This document shows positions 41,282-51,300 of a stretch of DNA of 64,000 nt, piece after piece (position 1 is the stretch's first letter; the number at the start of each line of letters is the position of its first letter). The DNA is taken from positions 21,177 to 85,176 of the forward strand of contig NZ_JALBWV010000038.1 of NCBI RefSeq assembly GCF_022678645.1, in the 5' to 3' direction. The notes under the pieces were generated by a model, which saw nothing but the letters and a program-made list of their open reading frames with translations, had not been told where the DNA came from and searched no databases. The position numbers and the translations under genes were made by a program. Origin of the DNA: Saccharopolyspora soli. GTDB lineage: Bacteria; Actinomycetota; Actinomycetes; Mycobacteriales; Pseudonocardiaceae.

Positions 41282-42979
41282 ATGGTCCCCCCGACGGAAG
41301 CCGCCGCTCGGCCCGCCCGCAAGCGCAAAGCTCGCGGCGAGGGCCAGTGGGCGCTCGGTTACCGCGAGCCGCTCAACGCCAACGAGCGCTCCAAGAAGGA
41401 CGACAATCCGCTGAATGTTCGGCAGCGCATCGAGACGATCTACGCCCTGGGCGGCTTCGATTCGATCGACCCGGCCGATCTGCGGGGTCGATTCCGCTGG
41501 TGGGGCCTGTACACCCAGCGCGCACCGGGCATCCCCGGCGCGCGCACCGGAACGATCGAGCCCGAGGAGCTCGACGACCGCTACTTCATGCTGCGGGTCC
41601 GCATCGACGGCGGTGCGCTGACCACCGAGCAGTTGCGGGCCATCGGCGAGATCTCCCAGACCTACGCGCGCGACACCGCTGACCTGACCGACCGGCAGAA
41701 CGTGCAGCTGCACTGGGTGCGGGTCGAGGACATGCCGACCATCTGGCAGAAGTTGGAGTCCGTCGGGCTGTCCACCACCGAGGCGTGCGGTGACTGCCCG
41801 CGCGTGGTGCTGGGCTCGCCGGTGGCCGGGATCGCCGCGGACGAGATCATCGACGCCACCCCGGCGATCGCGGAGATCACCGAGCGGTACATCGGTGACC
41901 GGTCGTTGTCCAACCTGCCGCGCAAGTTCAAGACCGCGATCACCGGCTCGCCGCGCTGGGACACCGTGCCGGAGATCAACGACGTCTCACTGGTCGGCGT
42001 CGTGCACCCGGAGCACGGACCTGGTTTCGACCTGTGGGTCGGCGGTGGGCTGTCGACGAACCCGAAGCTGGCGGTGCGGCTGGGCGCGTGGGTACCGCTC
42101 GACGAGGTCGCCGAGGTGTGGCACGGCGTGGTGCAGGTCTTCCGCGACTACGGCTACCGGCGGCTGCGGCACCGGGCCCGGATCAAGTTCCTGGTCGCCG
42201 ACTGGGGCGCGGAGAAGTTCCGCCAGGTGCTGGAGGACGAGTACCTGGGCCGCAAGCTGATCGACGGCCCGGCGCCGGAGACCCCGGTTGGCCACCGCGA
42301 TCACATCGGGGTGCACCCGCAGGTCGACGGCAACTACTACGTCGGTGCGAAGTCCGCGGCTGGCCGGGTAAGCGGCTCGACGCTGGTCGAGGTCGCCAAG
42401 GCCGCCGAGCGGGTCGGTGCCAAGCGCATCCGCACCACCGTCGAGCAGAACCTGCTGGTCCTGGACGTGCCGGAGTCCGAAGTGGACGCACTGGTCGCGG
42501 ACCTGGCCAAGGTGGGCATGCAGACCGATCCGTCGCCGTGGCGGCGCAGCGTGATGGCCTGCACCGGCATCGAGTTCTGCAAGCTGGCCATCGTGGAGAC
42601 CAAGCAGCGGGCGATCGCGCTGGTGGGCGACCTGGAAAAGCGGCTGGCCGACATCCAGGGCGAAGTGCGCGACCCGGTGACGATCAACCTCAACGGCTGC
42701 CCGAACGCCTGCGCCCGCACCCAGGTCGCCGACATCGGCCTGAAGGGCCAGATGGTGCCGGACGGCGAAGGCAACCAGGTCGAGGGCTTCCAGGTGCACC
42801 TCGGCGGTGGTCTCGGCGTGGACGCCGGGTTCGGCCGGAAGATCCGCGGCCACAAGGTCACCTCCGCCGAGCTGGGTGACTACGTGGAGCGCCTGGTGCG
42901 CCGCTACCTGGCGCAGCGCGCGGACGGCGAGCGCTTCGCGCAGTGGGTCGCGCGGGCCGAGGAAGACGACCTCAAGTGA
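41282..42979 (+). CDS. nirA: Ferredoxin-dependent sulfite/nitrite reductase
   Basis: A 565-residue siroheme and [4Fe-4S] enzyme that reduces sulfite to sulfide. The cluster-siroheme ligands are in CTGIEFCKLAIVETKQRA and NLNGCPNACARTQVADIGLK. Ferredoxin-like halves are visible as FMLRVRIDGGALTTEQLRAI and RTTVEQNLLVLDVPESEV. Operon context with cysH and the cysDN genes favours sulfite over nitrite. The start MVPPTEAAARP has AGGTCGGA upstream. The stop overlaps the next gene (GTGA). Confidence 0.93.
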   Translation: MVPPTEAAARPARKRKARGEGQWALGYREPLNANERSKKDDNPLNVRQRIETIYALGGFDSIDPADLRGRFRWWGLYTQRAPGIPGARTGTIEPEELDDRYFMLRVRIDGGALTTEQLRAIGEISQTYARDTADLTDRQNVQLHWVRVEDMPTIWQKLESVGLSTTEACGDCPRVVLGSPVAGIAADEIIDATPAIAEITERYIGDRSLSNLPRKFKTAITGSPRWDTVPEINDVSLVGVVHPEHGPGFDLWVGGGLSTNPKLAVRLGAWVPLDEVAEVWHGVVQVFRDYGYRRLRHRARIKFLVADWGAEKFRQVLEDEYLGRKLIDGPAPETPVGHRDHIGVHPQVDGNYYVGAKSAAGRVSGSTLVEVAKAAERVGAKRIRTTVEQNLLVLDVPESEVDALVADLAKVGMQTDPSPWRRSVMACTGIEFCKLAIVETKQRAIALVGDLEKRLADIQGEVRDPVTINLNGCPNACARTQVADIGLKGQMVPDGEGNQVEGFQVHLGGGLGVDAGFGRKIRGHKVTSAELGDYVERLVRRYLAQRADGERFAQWVARAEEDDLK

Positions 42980-43143
42980 GCCAACCGGAAGGTCGGGCGG
43001 TGCCGTTCTACTGCCCGTACTGCGGAGACGAGGATCTCGCGCCTGAGGCCGAACCGGCCGGGGCGTGGAAGTGCGAGTCGTGCCTGCGGGTCTTCACCGT
43101 GCGGCTCGTCGGGCTGGCGCTGGGAGGAAACGGAGAACCATGA
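42976..43143 (+). CDS. Small zinc-ribbon-like protein between nirA and cysH
   Basis: A 55-residue protein, VSQPEGRAVPFYCPYCGDED then AWKCESCLRVFTVRLVG. The two pairs CPYC and CESC form a zinc ribbon or rubredoxin-like site. Its start overlaps the nirA stop (GTGA) and its stop overlaps the cysH start (ATGA), so translation of the three is coupled. I recall similar small genes in this position in streptomycetes. A role in electron transfer or enzyme assembly is a guess. Confidence 0.8.
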   Translation: MSQPEGRAVPFYCPYCGDEDLAPEAEPAGAWKCESCLRVFTVRLVGLALGGNGEP

Positions 43144-43865
43144 CTGCCGACACCACCACGAACATCGGCACCCGGCGCAGCGACGACGAGCTGCGCGCAC
43201 TGGTCGAGGAGGCCGCCCCGCGGCTGGCCGAGGCCAGCGCCGACGAAGCGCTGCGCTGGGCCGTCGACACCTTCGGGGACGGGCTGATCGTCGCGTCGAA
43301 CATGCAGGACGCGGTGCTGGTCGACCTGGCCGCCAAGGTCAAGCCCGGCGTGGAGATCCTTTTCCTGGAGACGGGTTACCACTTCGCCGAGACCATCGGC
43401 ACCCGCGACGCCGTGGCGCAGGTCTACGACGTCAACATCGTCAACGCGATCCCTGCGCAGAGCGTCGCCGAGCAGGACGCCAGCGAAGGGCCCCGGCTGT
43501 TCGAGCGGGACCCGAACCGCTGCTGCTTCCTGCGCAAAGTCGTGCCGCTGCGCAACACGCTGGCCCGGTACGAGGCGTGGGTGACCGGGGTGCGCCGGGT
43601 GGAGGCCCCGACGCGCGCCAACACGCCGATCGTGACCTGGGACGAGCGCAACAACCTGGTCAAGATCAACCCGTTGGCGGCCTGGTCCGACGACGACATG
43701 CAGCGCTACATCGACGAGCACGGTGTGCTGGTCAACCCGCTGGTGCCAGCCGGTTACCCGTCGATCGGGTGCCAACCGTGCACGGCGAAGCCCGCACCGG
43801 GCGCCGACCCGCGCAGCGGGCGCTGGGCGGGCTCCGCGAAGACCGAGTGCGGATTGCACGGCTGA
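43140..43865 (+). CDS. cysH: Phosphoadenylyl/adenylyl-sulfate reductase
   Basis: A 241-residue reductase that makes sulfite from activated sulfate. The PP-loop region reads FGDGLIVASNMQDAVLVDLA, and substrate residues follow in FLETGYHFAETIGTRD. The Cys set RCCFLRK and GCQPCT with the terminal ECGLHG is the [4Fe-4S] signature of APS-type reductases, so APS rather than PAPS is the likely substrate. This agrees with the absence of cysC here. ATG 43140 overlaps the upstream stop. Confidence 0.95.
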   Translation: MTADTTTNIGTRRSDDELRALVEEAAPRLAEASADEALRWAVDTFGDGLIVASNMQDAVLVDLAAKVKPGVEILFLETGYHFAETIGTRDAVAQVYDVNIVNAIPAQSVAEQDASEGPRLFERDPNRCCFLRKVVPLRNTLARYEAWVTGVRRVEAPTRANTPIVTWDERNNLVKINPLAAWSDDDMQRYIDEHGVLVNPLVPAGYPSIGCQPCTAKPAPGADPRSGRWAGSAKTECGLHG

Positions 43866-43908
43866 GGAACTTCGCCAGGGGCGGGTGCCCGCAGAACACG
43901 GAGGAGAC

Positions 43909-44874
43909 ATGACGACAACCGATGCCGCCACGATCGGCGCCGCACCCGGGTTGCCGAGCGATTCGCGGGCCGACGCGCCGCCGCAGGTGGACAACCTGGA
44001 CGCGCTGGAGTCCGAGGCGATCCACATCTTCCGCGAGGTGGCCGGGGAGTTCGACCGGCCGGTGATCCTGTTCTCCGGCGGCAAGGACTCCACGGTGCTG
44101 GTGCACCTGGCGCTGAAGGCGTTCTGGCCAGCGCCGGTGCCGTTCCCGTTGCTGCACGTGGACACCGGGCACAACTTCCCTGAGGTGCTGGCCTTCCGCG
44201 ACGCGCTGGTGGAGCGGCACGACCTGCGGCTGGTGGTCGCCTCGGTGCAGGACTACATCGACGACGGGCGGCTGCAGGAACGCCCGGACGGCACCCGCAA
44301 TCCGCTGCAGACCACGCCGCTGCTGGACGGCATCAGCGAGAACCGGTTCGACGCGGTCTTCGGCGGCGGTCGGCGCGACGAGGAGCGGGCCCGCGCCAAG
44401 GAGCGGATCTTCAGCCTGCGCAACGCCTTCGGGCAGTGGGACCCGCGCCGCCAGCGCCCCGAGTTGTGGAACCTCTACAACGGCAAGCACCGGCCGGGCG
44501 AGCACGTCCGGGTGTTCCCGCTGTCGAACTGGACCGAGCTGGACGTCTGGCGCTACATCCAGCGGGAGAAGATCGAGCTGCCGGAGATCTACTACGCGCA
44601 CCGCCGCGAGGTGTTCCTGCGCGACGGAATGTGGCTGACTGCGGGCCCGTGGGGCGGTCCGCGAGACGGCGAGGTAGCGACGAGCAAGATCGTCCGCTAC
44701 CGCACCGTCGGAGACGGTTCGTGCACCGGCGCGGTGGAATCCGAGGCGTACACAGTGGACGACGTGATCGCCGAGGTCGCCGCCAGCCGACTGACCGAAC
44801 GCGGCGCGACGCGCGCCGACGACAGGCTGTCGGAGGCGGCGATGGAAGACCGCAAGCGCGAGGGCTACTTCTGA
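43909..44874 (+). CDS. cysD: Sulfate adenylyltransferase subunit 2
   Basis: A 321-residue ATP sulfurylase small subunit. The PP-loop is FDRPVILFSGGKDSTVLVHL, followed by LLHVDTGHNFPEVLAFRDAL and FGGGRRDEERARAKERIFSL. GGAGGAGAC precedes ATG 43909. It forms APS from sulfate and ATP with the CysN GTPase, encoded 254 bases downstream on the far side of a structured repeat. Confidence 0.96.
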   Translation: MTTTDAATIGAAPGLPSDSRADAPPQVDNLDALESEAIHIFREVAGEFDRPVILFSGGKDSTVLVHLALKAFWPAPVPFPLLHVDTGHNFPEVLAFRDALVERHDLRLVVASVQDYIDDGRLQERPDGTRNPLQTTPLLDGISENRFDAVFGGGRRDEERARAKERIFSLRNAFGQWDPRRQRPELWNLYNGKHRPGEHVRVFPLSNWTELDVWRYIQREKIELPEIYYAHRREVFLRDGMWLTAGPWGGPRDGEVATSKIVRYRTVGDGSCTGAVESEAYTVDDVIAEVAASRLTERGATRADDRLSEAAMEDRKREGYF

Positions 44875-44920
44875 TGCTCGGGGCGGATAGGAGGTGGAGA
44901 TGCGCTCGACAACGCCTGCC

Positions 44921-45090
44921 GTCAGGCAAGCGGCGAAGCCGCTTAGCCCGCCTTCGCAACCGGCACCGCCGCGGGTTCTGAGAGGCATTCTCGCGAGGAC
45001 AGCCCCGACGCCGCGTATTGGTGGACATACATAAGTCGGGGATCCCGGAGTCGAGAATGCCTCTCAGGTTCCGCTACCCGCACCGCCGCG
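44921..45090 (+). repeat. Structured intergenic repeat, copy 2 (between cysD and cysN)
   Basis: Hairpin AAGCGGC-gaa-GCCGCTT (44928-44944); stem GCGGGT (44971-44976)/ACCCGC (45076-45081); a 16-base perfect stem CTGAGAGGCATTCTCG (44978-44993) with CGAGAATGCCTCTCAG (45052-45067); and an inner stem CCCCGAC (45003-45009)/GTCGGGG (45035-45041). Compared with copy 3 the 16-base stem differs by three fully compensated base pairs. It probably folds in the cysD-cysN transcript. Confidence 0.92.
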
Positions 45091-45128
45091 CAAAGCGACC
45101 CCAGCACTCAAAATGGAATGGGTTCCGA

Positions 45129-46496
45129 ATGACCGAGACGACCACCCGCACTGCGCCGGACAGCGGCACCGAGGTGACCTTGCCGGTGCACACCGACCTG
45201 CTGCGGTTGGCCACCGCCGGGTCCGTCGACGACGGCAAGAGCACGCTGGTCGGGCGGCTGCTGCACGACACCAAGTCGGTACTGGCCGACCAGCTCGACG
45301 CCGTGCACCGGGCCAGCGCGGACCGCGGGCTGACGACCCCTGACCTGTCGCTGCTGGTCGACGGCCTGCGCGCGGAGCGCGAACAGGGCATCACCATCGA
45401 CGTGGCCTACCGCTACTTCGCCACGCCGAAGCGCACCTTCGTGCTCGCCGACACGCCAGGTCACGTGCAGTACACCCGGAACACCGTCACCGGGGCGTCG
45501 ACGGCCCAGTTGGCCGTGCTGTTGGTGGACGCGCGCAAGGGTGTCATCGAGCAGACCCGGCGGCACGCGGCGGTGCTGGCGCTGCTGGGCGTGCCGCAGC
45601 TGGTGCTGGCGGTCAACAAGATCGACATGGTCGACTTCGACGAGGCAGTGTTCACCCGCATCGCGGCCGAGTTCGCCGAGCACGCCGCGGCCCTGGGCTA
45701 CCGCGACGGCACCGTGGTGACCGTCCCGGTTTCCGCCCTGCTGGGCGACAACGTCGTCGAGCGCTCCGCGAACACCCCCTGGTACCACGGGCCTTCCTTG
45801 CTGGAACACCTGGAAAGCGTCCCGGTGGCACCGGATCCGCACGACGCGCCGTTTCGGATGCCGGTGCAGTACGTGATCCGCCCGCGCACCGCCGAATATC
45901 CGGACTACCGGGGCTACGCGGGCCAGGTGGCCGCCGGTGTCGTCGCCGAGGGCGACGAGGTCGTCGTGCTGCCCGCCGGGGTGCGCACCCGGGTGTCCAA
46001 GGTGGATACCCCGGACGGCTCGAAGCCGCGCGCGGCGGCCGGGCATTCCGTCACCCTGCTGCTGGCCGATGACCTGGACATCTCGCGCGGTGACCTGATC
46101 GCCGCCGTCGGGTCGCCGCCGCAGCTGACCGACGAACTCGACGCCACGGTCTGCTGGCTGGCCGAGAAGCCGCTGAATCCGGGTGCCAAGGTGCTGGTCA
46201 AGCACGGCACGCGGACCGTGCAGGCCATCGTCACCGAACTGTCCGCCCGCTTCGACGAACAGCAGCTGTCCAGTGTGGATAATCCGGATTCGTTGCAGCT
46301 CAACGAGATCGGCCGGGTGCAGCTGCGCACCGCGGAGCCGCTGCCGATCGACGAGTACGCCGCGAGCCGGCGCACCGGGTCGTTCCTGGTGATCGATCCC
46401 GCCGATGGCACCACGCTGGCCGCCGGGCTGATCGGGGTGCCACTGGCACCGTTCGCAGTGTCTCGCGAGACACCCGCACCCGGTCGGCCGGCATGA
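45129..46496 (+). CDS. cysN: Sulfate adenylyltransferase subunit 1 (GTPase)
   Basis: A 455-residue EF-Tu-like GTPase that drives APS synthesis with CysD. G1 is AGSVDDGKSTLVGRLLHDT, G2/G3 GITIDVAYRYFATPKRTFVL and ADTPGHVQYTRNTVTGAS, G4 VNKIDMVDFDEA. There is no C-terminal APS kinase (CysC) domain. ATG 45129 has only a weak ribosome site (GGAATGGG), and a structured repeat lies just upstream. The stop overlaps the chelatase gene (ATGA). Confidence 0.95.
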   Translation: MTETTTRTAPDSGTEVTLPVHTDLLRLATAGSVDDGKSTLVGRLLHDTKSVLADQLDAVHRASADRGLTTPDLSLLVDGLRAEREQGITIDVAYRYFATPKRTFVLADTPGHVQYTRNTVTGASTAQLAVLLVDARKGVIEQTRRHAAVLALLGVPQLVLAVNKIDMVDFDEAVFTRIAAEFAEHAAALGYRDGTVVTVPVSALLGDNVVERSANTPWYHGPSLLEHLESVPVAPDPHDAPFRMPVQYVIRPRTAEYPDYRGYAGQVAAGVVAEGDEVVVLPAGVRTRVSKVDTPDGSKPRAAAGHSVTLLLADDLDISRGDLIAAVGSPPQLTDELDATVCWLAEKPLNPGAKVLVKHGTRTVQAIVTELSARFDEQQLSSVDNPDSLQLNEIGRVQLRTAEPLPIDEYAASRRTGSFLVIDPADGTTLAAGLIGVPLAPFAVSRETPAPGRPA

Positions 46497-47395
46497 GTAC
46501 CCCTGTGTCAACCCCAGTCCTCCTCAACCGCACCCCAGGGGACCGTGACGCAAACCAGCCACGAGAAACCTCGAAACGCGAGATCGGACGCGACGCAAAC
46601 ACCACTGCGAATCGCGGAGAGGCGGTACGGCTGACCGCGCCACTGGTGGCTGTCGCACACGGCAGCCGGGACCCGCGTTCCGCCGCGACCGTCCACGCCC
46701 TGCTGGACGTGGTCCGGGCGATGCGGCCGGATCTGGACGTGCGGGTGGCGTTCCTGGACCTGTCGGCGCCGCGCCTCGGCGACGTGCTCAGCGCGGTGCA
46801 CGGCGACGGGCACTCCGACGCGGTCGTCGTTCCGCTGCTGCTCGGCCGGGCCTTCCACGCCCGCGTCGACGTGCCCGCCGCAGTGGCCGACGCGCAGCTG
46901 CGGTACCCGCGGTTCCAGGTGCACATCTCCGATGTCCTGGGCCCAGATCCGCGGCTGGACGCGGCGGCGTGGCGGCGACTGGCCGAAGCCGGGGCACCGG
47001 CTGACGATCCCGAACTGGGCGTGATCCTGGCTGGCGCCGGTTCGTCGCACGCCCCGGCGAACCGACTGGTCTCGGCGGTCGCCGCGCGCTGGCAGGCGAA
47101 GACGTCGTGGGCCGGGACGAGCGAGGCGTTCGCCGCCGCGGCCGACCCCGACGTTCCGGCGGCGATCGAGGCGCTGCGCGCTCGCGGGGCGCGGCGCTTC
47201 GCGGTCGGCTCCTGGTTCCTGGCACCGGGCCTGCTGCCGGACCGGATCAGCGCGCTGGCCCGCGAGCACGCCCCGCAACCGCTGATCGCGGCACCGATGG
47301 CCGATGACGCGGGCGTGGCCGACCTGGTCCTGCAGCGCTACGCCGAAACGCTCGCCGCAACGACCAGTGCGCTGCAACTGTCCGCGGCCCTGTGA
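46493..47395 (+). CDS. Sirohydrochlorin chelatase (CbiX/SirB type)
   Basis: A 300-residue protein of the long, two-domain CbiX form. The first domain has the catalytic His in VAVAHGSRDPRSAATVHALL and the second metal-binding region in VVVPLLLGRAFHARVDVPAA. The second domain contains VILAGAGSSHAPANRLVSAV and FAVGSWFLAPGLLPDRI. It most likely inserts iron to make siroheme for the sulfite reductase of this operon. The first 45 residues are variable; a later start is possible. Confidence 0.9.
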   Translation: MSTPVSTPVLLNRTPGDRDANQPRETSKREIGRDANTTANRGEAVRLTAPLVAVAHGSRDPRSAATVHALLDVVRAMRPDLDVRVAFLDLSAPRLGDVLSAVHGDGHSDAVVVPLLLGRAFHARVDVPAAVADAQLRYPRFQVHISDVLGPDPRLDAAAWRRLAEAGAPADDPELGVILAGAGSSHAPANRLVSAVAARWQAKTSWAGTSEAFAAAADPDVPAAIEALRARGARRFAVGSWFLAPGLLPDRISALAREHAPQPLIAAPMADDAGVADLVLQRYAETLAATTSALQLSAAL

Positions 47396-47498
47396 CGCGG
47401 AAGCAGCCCGCCCTACCAGGTCGAACACACGCGAGCGCCGAATGCCAAGCCGTTGGCCAAAAGTCGACAATCCTGTTGGTGAGGGCAACCTCCGGGGC

Positions 47499-47615
47499 AT
47501 GATGTGCCACGTGTCCTCCCGCTGGGTGCACGAAGACCGGCTGCGCGCCGGAACCGTCCGACATCCCTGGTCGCGGTCGGACGAAGCCCTGCGTTGCGCC
47601 GTGGAGGCCGGATGA
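47499..47615 (+). CDS. Very small hypothetical protein, coupled to the next gene
   Basis: A 38-residue frame, MMCHVSSRWVHEDRLRAGTV then WSRSDEALRCAVEAG. Its stop overlaps the next start (ATGA), which favours translation. No clear ribosome site is visible. The family is unknown. Confidence 0.4.
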   Translation: MMCHVSSRWVHEDRLRAGTVRHPWSRSDEALRCAVEAG

Positions 47616-47845
47616 CCACTCGACCTCATCTGATCGCGCGGGTGCGCGCCGAGTTCGCGCGCAGCGAGCAGGACAAGTCCTGCCACTTCTTCCCGCTGCC
47701 GGAGGACGACTCGCTGCCCCCGATCCTGCGCGCCTACTGCGGTTTCGGCATCGTCCCCGGCCAGGCGGAAGCGCTCGACGGACCAGCCGGAATGCCGTGC
47801 ATGCAATGCTTGATGACCGCCGCGCTGGCCGACAACACCGTGTGA
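47612..47845 (+). CDS. Small Cys-containing hypothetical protein
   Basis: A 77-residue protein, MTTRPHLIARVRAEFARSEQ through GFGIVPGQAEALDGPAGMPC and ending MQCLMTAALADNTV. The CMQC motif might bind a metal. I recall small proteins ending in a CxxC-type motif in Pseudonocardiaceae, without known function. GTGGAGG lies just upstream within the preceding frame. Confidence 0.6.
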   Translation: MTTRPHLIARVRAEFARSEQDKSCHFFPLPEDDSLPPILRAYCGFGIVPGQAEALDGPAGMPCMQCLMTAALADNTV

Positions 47846-47928
47846 GCAGCGAGCTGGGCCGACCCACGCGGCGAACTCGCATACCCCCATTAAGAACTCG
47901 CGCGGATCGGGTGTAACCGCAGGTGGTC

Positions 47929-48125
47929 GTCAGGCAAGCGGCGTCAGCCGCTTCCTCCCGCCCTCGCAACTCGCACCGCCGCGGGTTCTCAGAGGTCTTC
48001 TCGCGAGGACAGCCCCGACGCCGCGTATCGGACATACACAGGTCGGGGATCCCGGAGTCGAGAAGACCTCTGAGGTTCCGCCACCCGCACCGCCACTCAG
48101 ACCAGCCCCGCACCCTCTAACCCTG
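47929..48125 (+). repeat. Structured intergenic repeat, copy 3
   Basis: Hairpin AAGCGGC-gtca-GCCGCTT (47936-47953); stem GCGGGT (47981-47986)/ACCCGC (48083-48088); 16-base perfect stem CTCAGAGGTCTTCTCG (47988-48003) with CGAGAAGACCTCTGAG (48059-48074); inner stem CCCCGAC (48013-48019)/GTCGGGG (48042-48048). The right flank CCGCAC-C-CTCTAACCC is shared with copy 1. It precedes the multi-domain ADP-ribosylglycohydrolase gene by about 190 bases. Confidence 0.92.
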
Positions 48126-48314
48126 AGTTGTTCTCCGGAACACTAAGCTTCACCCCATGCGGTCATGAGAGAGTTCATTTGCCAGCGTCTGGACGGGGAA
48201 CCGGCCGCTCCCTGTGCACGTCTTACCCGTCAGGCCCGCGCTATCGAGTGACCGCCGTGGTGTGGGGGCGACCCAATGCAAGGCTGGACGAGGAGTCGGG
48301 GACAACAGCGCGAG

Positions 48315-51300
48315 ATGAACACGCAGCAACCGAGCCGACCGGTCATCACACCGGCCATGCGCGAGCAGGCCAAGAAGCAGCCGAACACCTGGCTGTACGT
48401 GGTCGACCCGATCTTCACCGACCCGAACGCCGAGGTGCCGCCGTTTGGCTTCATCGGCGGTTACCGGGTGGACGAGCAGGGCGAGATCACCGACGATTTC
48501 TCGCCGAACCCGAACTACCGGCCGTCCCCGGTGGCGCTGCGGTTGCCCGCGCCGACCAACGACGTCGAGCGCGCCCTGCAGCTGACCACCACCGGTTACG
48601 CGCAGGGGCACTCGCTGCTGACCGCGATGCTGGACGCCGAACTGATCCTGTTCGCCCAGCCGCAGGGCAGCGGGTTGTTCACGATGGAACACGAGTCGGG
48701 CCGCCGACAGCTCCAGGTGTTCACCTCCGAGGGGTTCCTGCCGTCGAACTGGACGACCTGGCAGCGGATGACCGGTCGGCAACTGGCCGGGCACAACCTC
48801 ACCGGCATCGACGTGCAGGTGAACCCGACCAGTCCCGTCAAGGCGCGGCTGCCCGCCGAAGACCTCACCAAGGCCGCGGCGGCAGTGCCACCGAAGGCGG
48901 CGGGCGTGCCGGTGTCCTCCCCGGCCAACGGAACGCCGGTGTTGGCGCCGGGCGCCGCCCCGCAGCCGCCCGTGCCGCAGGGTGAGCAACCGGCGACCGA
49001 ACAGCCCGCACCCAAGCCGGAACCGCCCGTCGATCCCACCGAAACCGAGTTCGGCCGCCGATTCCTGGGCTCGATGCTCGCCGGTGCGATCGGTGACGCG
49101 CTCGGCGCCCCGGTGGAGTTCTACCCGGTGGACCAGATCCGCAGCCGGTTCGGCGCGATGGGCGTCACCGAGTACGACCGCGCCGGTGAGCAGCCGGGCG
49201 AGTTCACCGACGACACCCAGATGACGCTGTTCACCCTGGAAGGTCTCGTCCGCGGGCACATCGCGACCCGCACCGCCGGGGCCACCAGCCCGCTCTCTGC
49301 GATCCAGCTGGCCTACCAGCGTTGGCTGCACACCCAGGGATATGCCTGGATGCGGGCCGCCGGGCCGTTCACGATGAGCCATCCCAAGCCCACCGGCTGG
49401 CTGATCGAGCAGCGCGACCTGTTCGCCGTGCGCTCGCCGAACAGCAGCTGCATCACCGCGCTCCGCGAGTTCGCCTCGGTCGGCGCGCCCGGCACCTTCG
49501 AGCGGCCGATCAACGATTCCCAGGACTGCGGCGGCGTGGTGCGGGCGGCACCGGTCGCGCTGTGGTCCGAAGACCCGAAGCAGGTCTTCGAGTTGGCCGC
49601 GGCAACCGCGGCCCTGACCTACTCGCAACCCAACGGCTACCTGCCCGCCGGTGTGCTGGCGGTGATCGTGCACCGCTTGTTGCGCGAGGAGTCGCTGGAA
49701 GACGCGGTGCGGCAGGCCCGTGAGGTGCTCGTGCAGTACCGGGACCACGAAGACACCGAACGCGCGTTGCAGGCGGCCGAAGAGCTTGCGCAGCAAGGGA
49801 AACCGAGCCCGGAGCAGCTCAAGGACACGCTGGGCGGCGGCTGGACCGGACACGAGGCGCTGGCCATCGCGGTGTGCTCGGCGTTGAGCACCGACACCAT
49901 CGCCGCCGCGCTGATGATGGCGGTCAACCACTCCGGCGACAGCGACTCGACCGCGGCGATCTGCGGCAACATCGTCGGTGCCCGCTACGGCGCCCCGGCG
50001 CTGCCGGGCGTGTGGCTGCGCGACCTCAAGCAGCGCGAAACGGTCGAGACGCTCGCGAAGGACGCGTTGCTGGAGTTCAGCGCGACACCACCGGGCGGCG
50101 ACGCGTGGAGCACCCGCTACCCGGCTGCGAACGACATCTCCGACCTGGTCTTCACCTCCGCCCTCCCGCTGGCGGACGAGGAGCCGGCGGCGGTGGAGCC
50201 CGACCCGCAGGCCGAGGAGGCTCCGGCACCCGCCGAAGCCGAGGCGGTACCTGTCGACGAGGCTCCCGAACCCGTCGAGCCGGTGGTCACGGCGGCTCCG
50301 GAACCGGCGAAGACCGAGACCGGCCAGGCCCCGGCCGAACTCCGGCCGCACCGGATCCTGGGCTTCCTGCTCGGTGGCGCCGCCGGAGACGCGCTCGGCT
50401 ACCCCATCGAGGACGACTCGCTGCAGGACATCCGCCGCAAGTACGGCGCGGCCGGGCTGACCGACTTCGTCGACGCGCACCGGCCCGGCGGTTCGATCAG
50501 CGATGAGACCCAGATGACGCTGTTCACCCTGGAAGGTCTCATCCGGGCCAGCATCCGCCGTCGGCGCTACGGCGAGAACGAACCCGCCACCCAGGTGCAG
50601 CACGCCTACCAGCGCTGGCTGCACACCCAGGGCTTCGACTGGAAGGAAGCCGGTGGGCCGCTGGCCGGGAGTCCGCCGGACGGCTGGCTGATCAAGCAGA
50701 AGGGCCTGTTCGTCCGCCGCGCGCCCGCCACCACCTGCATCCAGGCGTTGCACGGCTACGCAGGCGGCAACAAGCAGGGTTCGTTCACCAACCGGCTCAA
50801 CGACTCGAAGGGCTGCGACGGGGTGATGCGCGCCGCGCCCGCCGCCTTGTGGTCCACCGACGCGACCGAGGTGTTCCGGGTCGGTGCGATGACCGCGGTG
50901 CTGACCCACGGGCACCCCAGCGGCTACCTACCGGCCGGGGCGCTCGCGGTGCTCGTCCAGCAACTGCTGGCTGGCCGGTCGTTGCCCGAGGCGGTCGACC
51001 GCGCACTCCTCGAACTGTCCACATGGGACGGACACGAGGAGACCAGCGCCGCGCTGCGCCGGGCCATCGAGCTGGCCACGGTCGGAACCCCGACACCGGA
51101 GCAGATCCACGAGTTCCTGGGCGAGGGTCGATACGGCGAACAAGCGCTGGCGATCGCGGTGTGCGCGGCGCTGACCCATCCGGAATCGTTCGCCGACGCC
51201 GTGGTCCTGGCCGCCAACCACTCCGGCGACAGCGACTCCACCGCGGCGATCTGCGGCAACATCATGGGCGCGGCGCTGACCGCAGCGGCGGTTCCGCAGG

